From: JAVBJN01 sp031546985 | Lineage (GTDB): Bacteria; Bacteroidota; Bacteroidia; Chitinophagales; Chitinophagaceae | Assembly: GCA_031546985.1 (NCBI GenBank) | Contig: JAVBJN010000027.1 | Location: 1 to 62,267 of the forward strand | Direction: 5' to 3' | Length of the DNA stretch: 62,267 bases | Part shown: one piece after another, positions 50,362 through 59,784 of the stretch | Layout of the letters: each line of letters opens with the position of its first letter | Numbering within the stretch: position 1 is the stretch's first letter | The notes under the pieces: model-generated | Told to the model about the DNA's origin: nothing | The model's database searches: none | Seen by the model: the letters and a program-made list of their open reading frames with translations, nothing else | Program-made: the position numbers and the translations under genes

Positions 50362-51432
50362 ATGCGATACGTGTTTTCGTTGGTTTTGTGTTTAATCAGT
50401 CTTTTTAGCATGGCTCAGGCCGAGGAATTTAACACCGATGAGGTATGGAAAACGTTCCGGTTTAATGGTGCGCCGGTATCAGATGCCGTAAAACAACAGT
50501 ATGCCGAAAAGCCATGTGATAGCTGCCTCATCATGATCAGCAACCGTAAGTTACAGAAAGACAGCCTGCGGTTTATGAGCGAATACAGAGAAGCCGGCCG
50601 TTTGTATTTCTTTTTGCTGGTGCCCGAAGCCGGCCAATGGCAGGCGCACCGGTATAAAAAACTGGAAGACGCCATTAATGATCTCTCTGCTATGCGCCAC
50701 AGCCAGGATTGGGTAGTGTATGCCGAGGGTATGGGTAAGATCTTTACCTCCAATGCAGATCGTGCGCAACGGATGTCGGCCCTGTACGATGTTAATGTGC
50801 TTATGTTCGATTATCCCAGCATTACCACCACTTTATCGCAACGTAAGAATTTTAAATTCGCAGAAGAAAATTCAAAGACCTCGGTTACTGAGTTTTACCG
50901 TGCCCTTACTGAAATACGCCGGATCAAAACCCGCGAAAAGGAGTCTCCACTGGCCACGCAGCATGTAAGTATTTTTATGCACAGCATGGGCAATAACCTG
51001 CTGAAAGAACTGGTAAAAAACGGTACGGTAAACGCGCTCAACAAGCCCATGTGGGCCGATAACCTGATACTGAACGCGGCTTGCATCAATCAAAAAGGAC
51101 ATGCCAAAATGCTGGAGCAGGTAAAATTTGCTTCACATATTATTGTCAACTCCAACCCCAACGATAAAATACTGAAAGGCGCTTCTGTGCTGACGATGAG
51201 TAAGCAATTGGGCAACACTGTAAAAGCGCCTTTCTGCAACCAGGCTACCTATATTAACTTCTCAGGTATTAGCGGCAAAGAGCACAATTACTACCTCGAT
51301 GTGTATGGCAAAATTATTCCGCCTGCTGCAAAGGTGTATTATAAAACCATTTTGCACGGTGGCGTGCCGGAATTGAAGGATACGGCAGCTTTTGCGCCTA
51401 CCAAAGCACTCTCCCAGTACCTCATTAAATAA
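50362..51432 (+). CDS. Exported alpha/beta hydrolase (DUF900-like)
   Basis: This 356-residue protein has a signal peptide (about 1-19, ending MAQAE). The alpha/beta hydrolase core contains a nucleophile elbow HSMGN with Ser208, preceded by VSIFM, matching the DUF900 group. The N-terminal 60 residues include a CDSC motif (about 51-54). The acid and histidine are likely in the last third (for example SNPNDKIL, then GKEHNYYLDV), but this is not certain. It probably acts in the periplasm on an ester or thioester; substrate unknown. Confidence 0.82.
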   Translation: MRYVFSLVLCLISLFSMAQAEEFNTDEVWKTFRFNGAPVSDAVKQQYAEKPCDSCLIMISNRKLQKDSLRFMSEYREAGRLYFFLLVPEAGQWQAHRYKKLEDAINDLSAMRHSQDWVVYAEGMGKIFTSNADRAQRMSALYDVNVLMFDYPSITTTLSQRKNFKFAEENSKTSVTEFYRALTEIRRIKTREKESPLATQHVSIFMHSMGNNLLKELVKNGTVNALNKPMWADNLILNAACINQKGHAKMLEQVKFASHIIVNSNPNDKILKGASVLTMSKQLGNTVKAPFCNQATYINFSGISGKEHNYYLDVYGKIIPPAAKVYYKTILHGGVPELKDTAAFAPTKALSQYLIK

Positions 51433-51452
51433 TTCGCTCTATTTTTGACGGT

Positions 51453-51959
51453 ATGAACGCAGCACAACAGGCACAGGAAGAAGTCTTTTTTTATGAAGAA
51501 CAGGGCATAACCCAATGGTGGATCTGGACATTTGCCATTGGTATTTTGGTACTCCTGCTGAGTGGTATTATAACGGCTATGTTCCTGATGCGGAATATGG
51601 GCGATGCCGCCCCTGTTATTCTGCTGGCTATTATTTTAATGCTGGTGCTTACGCCATTGCTCATATTATTAAAGACTTTCCGCTTGTATACGGTAGCTGA
51701 TAAAGACGGTTTGTATCTCAAATACCGCTACCTGGAGCAGGATTTCAACGAATTACCCTGGAAGCAGATCGCATCTGCGGTTGTAGAACCCGCCAAAGCG
51801 GGCAGGGGCTTTAGCCTGCGCAACAGCAGCAGCCTGGGCAATATTTACAATGTAAGCGCCACAGAAGGTGTTTTAATCACCTTGAACAACGGCACGCAAT
51901 ACTTTGTAGGGAGTAAAAAGGCCGGGGAGCTCAGCAAAACTATATTGGAAAGGATTTAA
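51453..51959 (+). CDS. Membrane protein with PH-like C-terminal domain
   Basis: This 168-residue protein has two membrane helices (about 22-46 and 52-72) followed by a cytoplasmic domain of strands resembling a bacterial PH-like domain (YTVADKDGLYLKYRYLEQDFNELPWKQIASAVV, then GVLITLNNGTQYFVGSKK). Its role is unknown. It begins 20 bp after the hydrolase stop on the same strand and is probably co-transcribed. Confidence 0.78.
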   Translation: MNAAQQAQEEVFFYEEQGITQWWIWTFAIGILVLLLSGIITAMFLMRNMGDAAPVILLAIILMLVLTPLLILLKTFRLYTVADKDGLYLKYRYLEQDFNELPWKQIASAVVEPAKAGRGFSLRNSSSLGNIYNVSATEGVLITLNNGTQYFVGSKKAGELSKTILERI

Positions 51960-51964
51960 GATTT

Positions 51965-52035
51965 TCATTCAGACCTGCCAGGTGCCTGTCACGCCACTGC
52001 GGCGGGGCGAGTAGTTCCTGTCAGGTCTAAGCAGG
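51965..52035. repeat. R3 palindromic repeat
   Basis: AGACCTGCCAGGTG near 51971 and CCTGTCAGGTCT near 52017 form an inverted repeat around a GC-rich centre with GGCGGGGCG. The same family occurs at 14690, 28504, 33680 and 60914. It lies between convergent genes. Confidence 0.75.
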
Positions 52036-52047
52036 TTGTACTATACG

Positions 52048-52431
52048 TTACTTCTTTCCCTTCGCTATCTTTTTCTCTTCGTTTTCCTGCACCCGCAGCT
52101 TTACGATCTTCTTAATAAGTGTTACCGGCAGTTTTTGATCGTAAGGAAGCTGTATAGCACCTTTAGAGGTTTTGTAAGCCGCCAGCTCTGCGGCAAATAT
52201 TTTGATGGGCGATGCCGAAGGGTAGAACCCAATATGCGCTTTGGCCGCAGCATACCATACCAGCATGCCATTTTGCTTAATGGCTGGCATACCATAGCTA
52301 ATCACTTCTTCTGCCTGGGGGGCGGCCTGGCGAATGATTTCCCTCAATTTCAAAATGGGCTCCCTCGTAGCATCATCGAGCGAAGCCAGGTATTGTTCTA
52401 CGGTGGTGAATTTGACTGTAGAGCGTTCCAT
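52048..52431 (-). CDS. DUF1801 (YdhG-like) protein
   Basis: This 127-residue cytoplasmic protein matches DUF1801: ATREPILKLREIIRQAAPQAEEVISYGMPAIKQNGMLVWYAAAKAHIGFYPS, ending KKIVKLRVQENEEKKIAK. Some family members (YdhG/FrdA-like) act as iron chaperones; the role here is not certain. It starts at the ATG at 52431 (MERSTVKF), while upstream codons are non-conserved. It is convergent with the PH-domain gene, separated by an R3 palindrome. Confidence 0.87.
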   Translation of the reverse strand: MERSTVKFTTVEQYLASLDDATREPILKLREIIRQAAPQAEEVISYGMPAIKQNGMLVWYAAAKAHIGFYPSASPIKIFAAELAAYKTSKGAIQLPYDQKLPVTLIKKIVKLRVQENEEKKIAKGKK

Positions 52432-52496
52432 CGTTAATTGGTTTTGTGGTAACAAATTAAGCACCTTAAGGGGGAAGACCAAATTGCATTCGGGCT

Positions 52497-53045
52497 TTAG
52501 CGGTAAAGCTGTCCTTCGGGAAACAATTTATTGATTCTGGGTTGCAGGAGCCATATACCGATTGGGAAAAACCAGATCATGATAAACTCTGAGGCATAAT
52601 CGCGGAATACAACCGGCCGTTGCAACTCAATGGCCCTTATGAATTTTGCAATCTGGGCAAAACAATACAGCATGCCCGCCATGGCTGATAAATGCAATAC
52701 CAGAAATACGAATATCGACAGCGGACTGGGATCGTTAATCAATGTTAAACCGGGCACAAGGCCTGCAGCCATAAGCAGAAACAGAGCAATATAAGCCAGC
52801 GATAAAAACAAAGAAATATAAAAGAGGGTAAGGCTTTCGCGTAATGGCTCCGGTAGCTTGCGGTGCAGTTGCGTGCCTATTGTAAACAGCCAGATGCCAA
52901 ACGTAAGCACCAGTAATGGCGCAGAAACAGCGGCTACAATCGGTTGTGGTATACCAGCAACGGAGAGCCCCGCTTTAATAATCATAGGTATGAATAGTAA
53001 AAGCGCAAAGAGCTGCCAGTGTTTGAGGTACAGTAAAATCTTCAT
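52497..53045 (-). CDS. Four-helix membrane protein, unknown function
   Basis: This 182-residue protein has four hydrophobic helices (about 10-30, 35-60, 78-100 and 108-132) and a Pro/aromatic rich loop before the C-terminus (YASEFIMIWFFPIGIWLLQPRIN). No family was recognised. It stands alone upstream of the DUF1801 gene on the same strand (65-bp gap). Confidence 0.68.
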   Translation of the reverse strand: MKILLYLKHWQLFALLLFIPMIIKAGLSVAGIPQPIVAAVSAPLLVLTFGIWLFTIGTQLHRKLPEPLRESLTLFYISLFLSLAYIALFLLMAAGLVPGLTLINDPSPLSIFVFLVLHLSAMAGMLYCFAQIAKFIRAIELQRPVVFRDYASEFIMIWFFPIGIWLLQPRINKLFPEGQLYR

Positions 53046-53395
53046 GGGTTGTGTTTATGGTGCGAACTTATAGGTTATTGTTTAATTTTTTAAGGGTTGG
53101 TCAATAAAGGCTTTGTTATCCGCATAAAGCCACTACCAGAAGTTTTGGTAATGTGTAACGATTATACCAGTTGGTTGTATAAGACTTTTTAGCGCCACCG
53201 CACAGTATTATGAAGTTAAGAGATATTGCTTCCCTCCTGCGTCCCCTAAAGGTGGGGACAGGCGGGCGCAGCATGAGAAACACTCTCTGATCGATGAATG
53301 AGCAATCTTCTGCAATACGCTTTTATCCGTGGTATTTAATACAAAAGAGCTGCCTCGAAAGAAGCAGCTCTTTTGTATATTTTTGCTTGCGCAGC
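53046..53395. other. Intergenic region: partial R2 repeat and ABC-F terminator
   Basis: A 350-bp gap. A half copy of the R2 element lies at about 53219-53275: GAGATATTGCTTCCCTCCTG and then GCGCAGCATGA, with a different middle. The ABC-F terminator lies at 53341-53376. The first 170 bases are the leader of the membrane protein at 52497-53045, with no clear promoter recognised. There is no gene. Confidence 0.6.
53341..53376 (-). terminator. Terminator of the ABC-F gene
   Basis: A 13-bp perfect stem (ACAAAAGAGCTGC pairing with GCAGCTCTTTTGT) with a 10-nt loop, 20 nt after the stop codon at 53396 on the minus strand. Confidence 0.88.
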
Positions 53396-55033
53396 TTAAG
53401 CGGTCACCGCTTTGCCATACAGTTCAGCTTTTTGTTGTTTTACCCTTTCGTTGGTAATGTATTCGTCAAAGTTCATGTCTTTGTCGATAGCACCATTCGG
53501 GGTAATTTCGATTACACGGTCGGCCACGGTTTGCGCCAGTTCGTGATCTCGTGTGGTAAACAGCAGGTTGCCTTTAAAGTCATTCATACCATTGTTGAGG
53601 GCAGTAATGCTTTCCAGGTCCAAGTGGTTGGTAGGTTCATCCAGCATCAGGGTGTTGCCTTTCAGCATCATCATGCGGCTAAACATACAACGCATTTTTT
53701 CGCCCCCGCTCAGTACTTTACACATTTTGAGGGTTTCTTCGCCACCAAACAGCATACGGCCCAGGAAACCGCGGATAAAGGTTTCGTCCTTTTCCTCAGA
53801 GTACTGGCGCAGCCAATCGATCAGGTTCAGATCCACATTTTCGAAGTACTTGGTGTTATCGGTAGGGATATAAGTTGGCGTAATGGTTACACCCCATTTA
53901 AAGCTGCCTTCAAAATTGGTGTCTTCACCGGCAAGGATCTGGTAAAATGCAGAAGTAGCCAGTGAGTTGTTGCTCAGGATAGCCACTTTCTGACCACGTT
54001 TCAGGTCAAAAGTGATGTCTTTGAACAGTACTTCGCCGGTAGGCAGGGTCTTGCTCAGTCCTTTTACTTCCAGGATCTGATCGCCGGCCTCACGCACCAT
54101 ATTGTTAAACATAATGGCAGGGTAGCGGCGGTTAGACGCACGCATATCTTCCAGTTTAATCTTATCCAGCGCTTTTTTACGGGAAGTAGCCTGCTTACTT
54201 TTCGATGCGTTGGCAGAGAAACGCGCGATGAAGTCCTGCAGTTCCCTGATCTTGTCTTCTGCTTTCTTGTTCTGGTCGGCACGTTGTTTCAGCAACAGCT
54301 GGCTAGACTCATACCAGAAAGAGTAGTTACCCGAGAAGATGTTGATCTTGCCAAAGTCGATATCCGAAACGTGGGTACATACGGTATCGAGGAAGTGACG
54401 GTCATGCGATACAACCAGTACGATCTTGTCGTAATCGGCCAGGAAGTTTTCCAACCAGGCGATGGTTTCCAGATCCAGGTCGTTCGTAGGCTCATCGAGC
54501 AGCAGGATGTCGGGGTTGCCGAACAGGGCCTGCGCCAGCAGCACACGTACTTTTTGGTTACTATCCAGTTCTTTCAGCAGGCGGTTGTGAAATTCTTCTT
54601 TCACACCCAGGTTGCTCAGCAGGGTAGCGGCGTCGCTTTCTGCGCTCCATCCGTCCATTTCTGCGAAAACACCTTCCAGTTCGCCCGCTTTGATGCCGTC
54701 TTCCTCGGTAAAATCTTCCTTGGCGTACAGGGCATCTTTTTCTTTCATTATATCATACAGCTTGCGGTTACCCATAATTACTGTTTCCAGTACGGTAAAC
54801 TCGTCAAACTCATAGTGGTTCTGTTTCAGAACAGACATGCGCTGGTCCTTGGAAATCTCTACTCTACCGGTAGTAGGGTCAATTTCGCCTGAAATGATTT
54901 TCAGGAAAGTAGATTTACCGGCACCGTTTGCGCCAATGATGCCATAACAGTTACCTTCGGTAAACTTCAGGTTCACATCTTCAAACAATACCCTTTTTCC
55001 GTAACGCAGCGACAGGTTGTTAACTACAATCAT
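53396..55033 (-). CDS. ABC-F family ATPase (YbiT-like), asymmetric nucleotide sites
   Basis: This 545-residue soluble ABC protein has two ATPase domains joined by a charged linker (240-310). ABC-F proteins bind the ribosomal E site and act in translation. NBD1 has Walker A GANGAGKST (34-42), Walker B LLLDE (177-181) and SHDR (209-212), but its signature is ELDSNQ (155-160) where LSGGQ is usual. NBD2 has LSGGE (441-445) and LMLDE (462-466), but its Walker A is SNNSLATS (354-361) and its H-loop TTRD (493-496) lacks His. So one ATP site looks intact and the other is lost. The start is the ATG at 55033. Confidence 0.93.
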   Translation of the reverse strand: MIVVNNLSLRYGKRVLFEDVNLKFTEGNCYGIIGANGAGKSTFLKIISGEIDPTTGRVEISKDQRMSVLKQNHYEFDEFTVLETVIMGNRKLYDIMKEKDALYAKEDFTEEDGIKAGELEGVFAEMDGWSAESDAATLLSNLGVKEEFHNRLLKELDSNQKVRVLLAQALFGNPDILLLDEPTNDLDLETIAWLENFLADYDKIVLVVSHDRHFLDTVCTHVSDIDFGKINIFSGNYSFWYESSQLLLKQRADQNKKAEDKIRELQDFIARFSANASKSKQATSRKKALDKIKLEDMRASNRRYPAIMFNNMVREAGDQILEVKGLSKTLPTGEVLFKDITFDLKRGQKVAILSNNSLATSAFYQILAGEDTNFEGSFKWGVTITPTYIPTDNTKYFENVDLNLIDWLRQYSEEKDETFIRGFLGRMLFGGEETLKMCKVLSGGEKMRCMFSRMMMLKGNTLMLDEPTNHLDLESITALNNGMNDFKGNLLFTTRDHELAQTVADRVIEITPNGAIDKDMNFDEYITNERVKQQKAELYGKAVTA

Positions 55034-55062
55034 GCTAAGTATTATATTTTTAAAAGCCGGCG

Positions 55063-55094
55063 CAAAGTTAGCCAATTACCGCCATAGCTACAAA
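55063..55094 (-). promoter_or_regulatory. Bacteroidetes-type promoter of the ABC-F gene
   Basis: On the minus strand TTTG (55094-55091), 20 nt, then TAACTTTG (55070-55063), both exact consensus. The start codon is 30 nt downstream. Confidence 0.75.
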
Positions 55095-55147
55095 AAACCG
55101 CTAAGTATTTATTCAAATAATGATTATATTTAACAAAATGTCTTTAC

Positions 55148-55675
55148 ATGCTGCGGAAATTTATACTTTCTTCTTTCCTGCTGGCGGTTACAGGGCCATT
55201 TGCATTTGCCCAGAATACCGCGCACCAGGCCCAGAACCAAGCCCTGGCCAATATGAAAGCACAGGCCGCCACCCAGATCACACAGCAGATTAAAGAACAC
55301 GATGCTGTGGTAACCGATCTGAAAACTGCAATGGCCCAAACGCCGCCCGCCAATACGGTAGCCCAGTTGCAAACCCGCGAGCAGCAGTTACATGATAAGA
55401 TAGCCACTACCGCTCAGTTGCTGCTGCGCCTGCAGGCACCCGATGAGCTGAGCCGGGTAATGAATGCCCAGCCGCACCCAACCATCAGTTGCATAGCTAC
55501 CACTATAAAAAATCCTAAATTATACCAGCGTGCCGTGGCCGACGGACTAGTACCCAATGGTGCTAAGGAAATAGCCGTGGCCTCGGTAACCGATGTTGTA
55601 TTTGTAAACGGAAACCTGGTGCCCAAAGCCAAATGGACCGGTTATTACAATATGGTAGTAGATGCCACCAAATAA
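55148..55675 (+). CDS. Exported protein of unknown function
   Basis: This 175-residue protein has a signal peptide ending AFAQ (about residue 21). Residues about 22-95 are Ala/Gln-rich helices, probably a coiled coil (TAHQAQNQALANMKAQAATQITQQIKEHD). The C-terminal part has a conserved-looking segment (PTISCIATTIKNPKLYQRAVADGLVPNGAKEIAVASVTDVVFVNGN). No known family. It is transcribed away from the ABC-F gene across a 114-bp intergenic region and is followed by a terminator. Confidence 0.75.
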   Translation: MLRKFILSSFLLAVTGPFAFAQNTAHQAQNQALANMKAQAATQITQQIKEHDAVVTDLKTAMAQTPPANTVAQLQTREQQLHDKIATTAQLLLRLQAPDELSRVMNAQPHPTISCIATTIKNPKLYQRAVADGLVPNGAKEIAVASVTDVVFVNGNLVPKAKWTGYYNMVVDATK

Positions 55676-55698
55676 GTCTGGTAAAGTTTTTGCAGAAG

Positions 55699-55725
55699 CG
55701 TCCTCGTTACGGGGACGTTTTTTTA
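55699..55725 (+). terminator. Terminator upstream of ddl
   Basis: CGTCCTC pairs with GGGGACG (one wobble) with a GTTAC loop, followed by T7, 23 nt after the stop of the preceding gene. Confidence 0.8.
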
Positions 55726-55793
55726 TGTTTGCCCCGAATATAACCGTATCAGTTCCAAAGCGTTTATTAGTTTTGAAGCATAAATAAGCAATT

Positions 55794-56780
55794 ATGAAAC
55801 CCATTATAGCCCTGGTGGCCGGTGGTTATTCCGGCGAATATGTTATTTCGGTGCAAAGTGCAAAAACCATCGAGAATAATGTTGATCCTGAACGTTTTAC
55901 AGTATATAAAATATTTATCGACCGCAATGGCTGGTTTCACGAAACCGCAAGCGGAGAAAAGATAAACGTAGACCGCAACGATTTTTCCCTGACCCTGAAT
56001 GGGCAAAAGATAACGTTTGACGGCGTTTTTATCGGCATTCACGGCACACCGGGCGAGGACGGAAAGCTACAGGGCTATTTCGATATGCTTAATATTCCGT
56101 ATACCTCCTGCGATGCCATTTGCTCTGCGCTTACCTTCAATAAATTTTACTGCAATAAAGTAGTGGCCGATTTTGGTGTGGTAAACATTGCCAGATCCCG
56201 GCACTATTTCCGCCATTCGGTGCCTGCTCCCGAAGTTATTCTGGCCCAGCTGAGCCTTCCGGTATTTGTAAAACCCAACGAAGGTGGCTCCAGCATAGGC
56301 ATGAGCCGGGTAAACACGGCCGAAGAGCTGCCCGCAGCGCTGGAAAAAGCGTTTAAAGAAGACCGTCAGATCATTATCGAAGAATTTATAGGCGGGCGTG
56401 AGTTTACCGTAGGGGTGTTTAATAACCACGGCACTATTACCGCGCTGCCCATTACCGAAGTGCGCGCCGGCAAAGAGTTTTTCGATTTCGAAGCCAAGTA
56501 TACACCTGGCGTATCGCAGGAAATTACCCCTGCGCAGATTGATGCCGCTACAACCGAACTGATCCAAAGCACCGCCCGTGGCATTTATGAGCGCCTGAAT
56601 TGCAAAGGCGTGATCCGCATCGATTTTATCCAGCGCGAAGATGGCAAACTGTTTATGCTGGAAGTAAATACCATGCCCGGACAGAGCGAAAACAGCATTG
56701 TGCCGCAGCAGGTGCGTGCAGCAGGTATGACCCTGCAAACCTTTTATGGTACGCTAATTGACGCCTGCCTGAACAAGTAA
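55794..56780 (+). CDS. ddl: D-alanine--D-alanine ligase
   Basis: This 328-residue ATP-grasp enzyme joins two D-alanines for peptidoglycan precursor synthesis. Motifs seen are GGYSGEYVIS (N-domain, with the family GGxSxE turn), GIHGTPGEDGKLQG, KPNEGGSSIGMSRV, and DFIQREDGKLFMLEVNTMPGQSENSIVPQQ for Mg and nucleotide binding. Length and motifs are standard. A TAGTTTTG -7 element lies at 55768-55775, 18 nt before the start, with no clear -33. A PASTA protein gene follows 42 bp downstream. Confidence 0.97.
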   Translation: MKPIIALVAGGYSGEYVISVQSAKTIENNVDPERFTVYKIFIDRNGWFHETASGEKINVDRNDFSLTLNGQKITFDGVFIGIHGTPGEDGKLQGYFDMLNIPYTSCDAICSALTFNKFYCNKVVADFGVVNIARSRHYFRHSVPAPEVILAQLSLPVFVKPNEGGSSIGMSRVNTAEELPAALEKAFKEDRQIIIEEFIGGREFTVGVFNNHGTITALPITEVRAGKEFFDFEAKYTPGVSQEITPAQIDAATTELIQSTARGIYERLNCKGVIRIDFIQREDGKLFMLEVNTMPGQSENSIVPQQVRAAGMTLQTFYGTLIDACLNK

Positions 56781-56822
56781 AGCTTAGATTGTTAAATTTA
56801 CAGGCTTAAAGCCGGATCGTAT

Positions 56823-57785
56823 ATGTTTAAAAAATCTTTTATTGCCAACCTGGTTATCGTTTTGGTGCTGGTATTTGTACTGGGGCTGGCATTTTTCACA
56901 TCGCTGAGCTGGCTTACCCGTCATGGTAAAGAACTGGCCGTACCCAAAGTCGAGGGCATGACCCTGGACCAGGCTATGAACAAACTGGAGAAAATGGGCT
57001 TTGATGTGCAGGTAGATTCTACCTGGCTCGAAGGCCAACCGGCTTTGAAAGTGGTAAAACAACAACCCTACGATGGGTTTAAGGTAAAATATGGCCGTAC
57101 CATTTTTCTTACGGTAAATAAGAAATCGCCGCCAATGGTGCCAATGCCCAACCTGGTAAACCTCTCTTTCCGCAGCGCGCTGATGATTATCAACAGCAAC
57201 CGCCTTGCGTTTGGCGATACCATTTACCGCTCCGATATTGCAGCGGGCGCGGTGCTGGAGCAATTGGTAAACGGACAAAAGATAACGCCGGGTACACTGG
57301 TGCCTATCGGCAGCCGTATAGACCTTGTAGTAGGTTCTGGCCTGGGCAATGAAGTAATACCCGTGCCGCAACTCATAGGCTTATCGTATGCCGATGCCAT
57401 GACGATGCTCAACAACTATGGCCTCTCTGCCACAACCCTGTGGGATGGTGAGGTGATGGACTCTGCATCGGCCATTGTTTACGACCAAACGCCTAAGATC
57501 ATGAACGAAGTAGGGCAGGTAAATTATGTGCGCTCCGGCGAAATGATAGACCTGCGCATTATGCAGGAACCATCTGACTCGCTGATCGAAAGCAATAAAA
57601 AAGTGCAGATCATCTCTAATATGCCCGACCACACCGACCAGCAGGGTAGCGACGATGATATGCCTGCACCACCAACAGTGCCTAAAAAAGATACAGTGAA
57701 AAAAACAACGCTGCCACAAGGCCAGAAGCCCAAAGCAGTGTATGGGCCGCCGCCGCCATCCGATCCTAAGGGCGGTAAAAAATAA
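56823..57785 (+). CDS. PASTA-domain membrane protein without kinase domain
   Basis: This 320-residue protein has one N-terminal transmembrane helix (about 9-30) and three PASTA domains facing the periplasm (about 38-100, 105-172 and 178-250), each with VPxxxGMTLDQA or similar. A low-complexity Pro/Lys-rich tail (270-320) follows. PASTA domains bind muropeptides or the peptidoglycan stem. The usual N-terminal Ser/Thr kinase is absent. With ddl upstream, a cell-wall role is likely. Confidence 0.9.
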   Translation: MFKKSFIANLVIVLVLVFVLGLAFFTSLSWLTRHGKELAVPKVEGMTLDQAMNKLEKMGFDVQVDSTWLEGQPALKVVKQQPYDGFKVKYGRTIFLTVNKKSPPMVPMPNLVNLSFRSALMIINSNRLAFGDTIYRSDIAAGAVLEQLVNGQKITPGTLVPIGSRIDLVVGSGLGNEVIPVPQLIGLSYADAMTMLNNYGLSATTLWDGEVMDSASAIVYDQTPKIMNEVGQVNYVRSGEMIDLRIMQEPSDSLIESNKKVQIISNMPDHTDQQGSDDDMPAPPTVPKKDTVKKTTLPQGQKPKAVYGPPPPSDPKGGKK

Positions 57786-57867
57786 TTGAACGTTTTCTGC
57801 GTTTTAATAACTTGAATGGATTGATAATCAGTTCCGAAAAACTCGGGACGCATTGTATCGGAAAAGT

Positions 57868-59778
57868 ATGTTGAAATACGTTTATTCGGGTTTATTCGGG
57901 GTTTTACTGGTGTGCAGTGCAGGGGCAAAAGCCCAGGAAGTTTTACGACCTGTGGCCCAAAAGGCCAATACATTGCCCCAACCGGCAAGGGCGATGCCTT
58001 TGATGAAAACCGCTGCCAACCTGACTTTGCCGTTCTACGACGACTTTTCTTTTGTACGCAATCCCGATAGTACTCCTGGGGTTTCGCCTTATATCTGGAA
58101 TCCCTGCCTCGATGCCAGCCGCTGGGATGCCAGCGCGCTTTGTAATGGTACAGTAAATAACTCTTTTGGCGAATACAGTTATAGTTCGGGCGTGCTTACG
58201 CTTGATGTGTTTGATAAAACGGGTATGCCCTACGATTCGGTAAACCAGAATGCGGTTGTATTTGCCGACTCTATCACCTCATTGCCATTTGACCTGGGTG
58301 GAAAAGTAGCGGCCGACAGTATTTTTCTGAGCTTTGGATACCAGCCCGGTGGCAAAGGTTTTTATCCCGAAACGCAGGACAGTCTTATGCTGTATTTCTA
58401 CACCAAGCAAAACGAGTGGCGCAAGGTGTGGAGCGTAAGCGGCTCTATGGTAAAGCCTTTTAAACAAGTAATACTACCTGTAACCGATACCGCTTATCTC
58501 TACGATGGATTCCAGTTCCGTTTGCTGAATAAAGGCTCCAAAAATACCAACGACGATATCTGGAATATCGACTTTGTGTACATGGCCCAAAACCGCAATT
58601 CGAAAGATACCTTGCTGAGAGATATTGCCCTGCAACAAACGCCTACACCTTACCTGGGCGATTATGCTGCTATGCCTTACCGCCACTACCAGGCCAATGC
58701 AAGTGCAGAGCAGGCTGCGGAGATCAAGAGTTATATCCAGAATCTGAATACCGCCACTACTACTGCAACAGAAACGTTTCAGGCCATAGACCTGCGCAAC
58801 AATAATATTGTACATACCCAAACCCAGAGCGTGAGCCTTACGCCGTTTCTGAACGGTGTGCTGAGCATTGCCAACCAGGTTACGCACAATGGGTATACAC
58901 TTAATACACCCCCCGCCGATCCTTATGCAAAAGTGTCGGTACTGCACAAATACTGGGTAAGCAATACCTCGCCCAACACCCGTGCCGGTAATGATACAAC
59001 CTTTCAATTGCAGGAGTTTGACAACTATTTTGCCTACGATGACGGTAGTGCCGAGCAGGTATATTCGGTAACCGCTTACCCCAATATCGCGGCGCGTTTT
59101 GCGGTTAAGTTCCATCTGAACCAGCCCGATACGCTGCGCGGTGTAATGATTCATTTTGAGCGCGAAGTGCCTACCGGCGCCAATAAACTGTTTTCGCTGA
59201 TGGTGTATAAGAGCATTGGCTTTAATGGTGGTACCGATAATGTGGTTTACCAGCAGGATTATTACCACCCGGGTTATATCCGCAATATAAACGGGTTCTG
59301 GACCTACGGTTTTGACCAGCCAATTGTGCTGCCAGCCGGCGATTTTTACATTGGTACACTGGCGCCTATCCTAAGCAACAGCGATAACCTGTATTATGGC
59401 TGGGATGCCAACCGCATTGCCGATAACCATTTGTTTTACAATTCAGATGGCGATTGGTACCAGTCAACCAAAACGGGCTGTGTAATGCTGCGGCCTGTAG
59501 TGGGCAAACCTGTGACTTTTACTGGTATAAAAGAAACCGATTACGCCCAACTGGATGTAAAAGTGTTTCCTAACCCTGCCAGCGACCGGTTACAGGTGCA
59601 GGTGGATGGTTTGTACAAGGCCGATCATTACAGCATTGTCGATGTACAAGGCCGTGTGATGCAGAAAGGGAAGCTGAATGGAGAATCGATTGACGTAAAG
59701 GACCTTACTACGGGCTTTTACCTGCTGCAACTAAATTTCGGGAATTGGACCAAAGTTGTGAAATTTGCAAAAATTTAA
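57868..59778 (+). CDS. T9SS-exported surface protein with type A sorting domain
   Basis: This 636-residue protein starts at the ATG at 57868; a TTG five codons earlier is also open. A signal peptide ends at about residue 23 (GAKAQ). The central about 530 residues contain beta-rich segments and no named domain was recognised. The last about 75 residues (LDVKVFPNPASDRLQVQV to VVKFAKI) form a type A Por sorting domain, so it is exported by the type IX system. It lies downstream of the PASTA gene and just upstream of a rhodanese gene, with a 6-bp gap. Confidence 0.87.
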   Translation: MLKYVYSGLFGVLLVCSAGAKAQEVLRPVAQKANTLPQPARAMPLMKTAANLTLPFYDDFSFVRNPDSTPGVSPYIWNPCLDASRWDASALCNGTVNNSFGEYSYSSGVLTLDVFDKTGMPYDSVNQNAVVFADSITSLPFDLGGKVAADSIFLSFGYQPGGKGFYPETQDSLMLYFYTKQNEWRKVWSVSGSMVKPFKQVILPVTDTAYLYDGFQFRLLNKGSKNTNDDIWNIDFVYMAQNRNSKDTLLRDIALQQTPTPYLGDYAAMPYRHYQANASAEQAAEIKSYIQNLNTATTTATETFQAIDLRNNNIVHTQTQSVSLTPFLNGVLSIANQVTHNGYTLNTPPADPYAKVSVLHKYWVSNTSPNTRAGNDTTFQLQEFDNYFAYDDGSAEQVYSVTAYPNIAARFAVKFHLNQPDTLRGVMIHFEREVPTGANKLFSLMVYKSIGFNGGTDNVVYQQDYYHPGYIRNINGFWTYGFDQPIVLPAGDFYIGTLAPILSNSDNLYYGWDANRIADNHLFYNSDGDWYQSTKTGCVMLRPVVGKPVTFTGIKETDYAQLDVKVFPNPASDRLQVQVDGLYKADHYSIVDVQGRVMQKGKLNGESIDVKDLTTGFYLLQLNFGNWTKVVKFAKI

Positions 59779-59784
59779 ATATAC

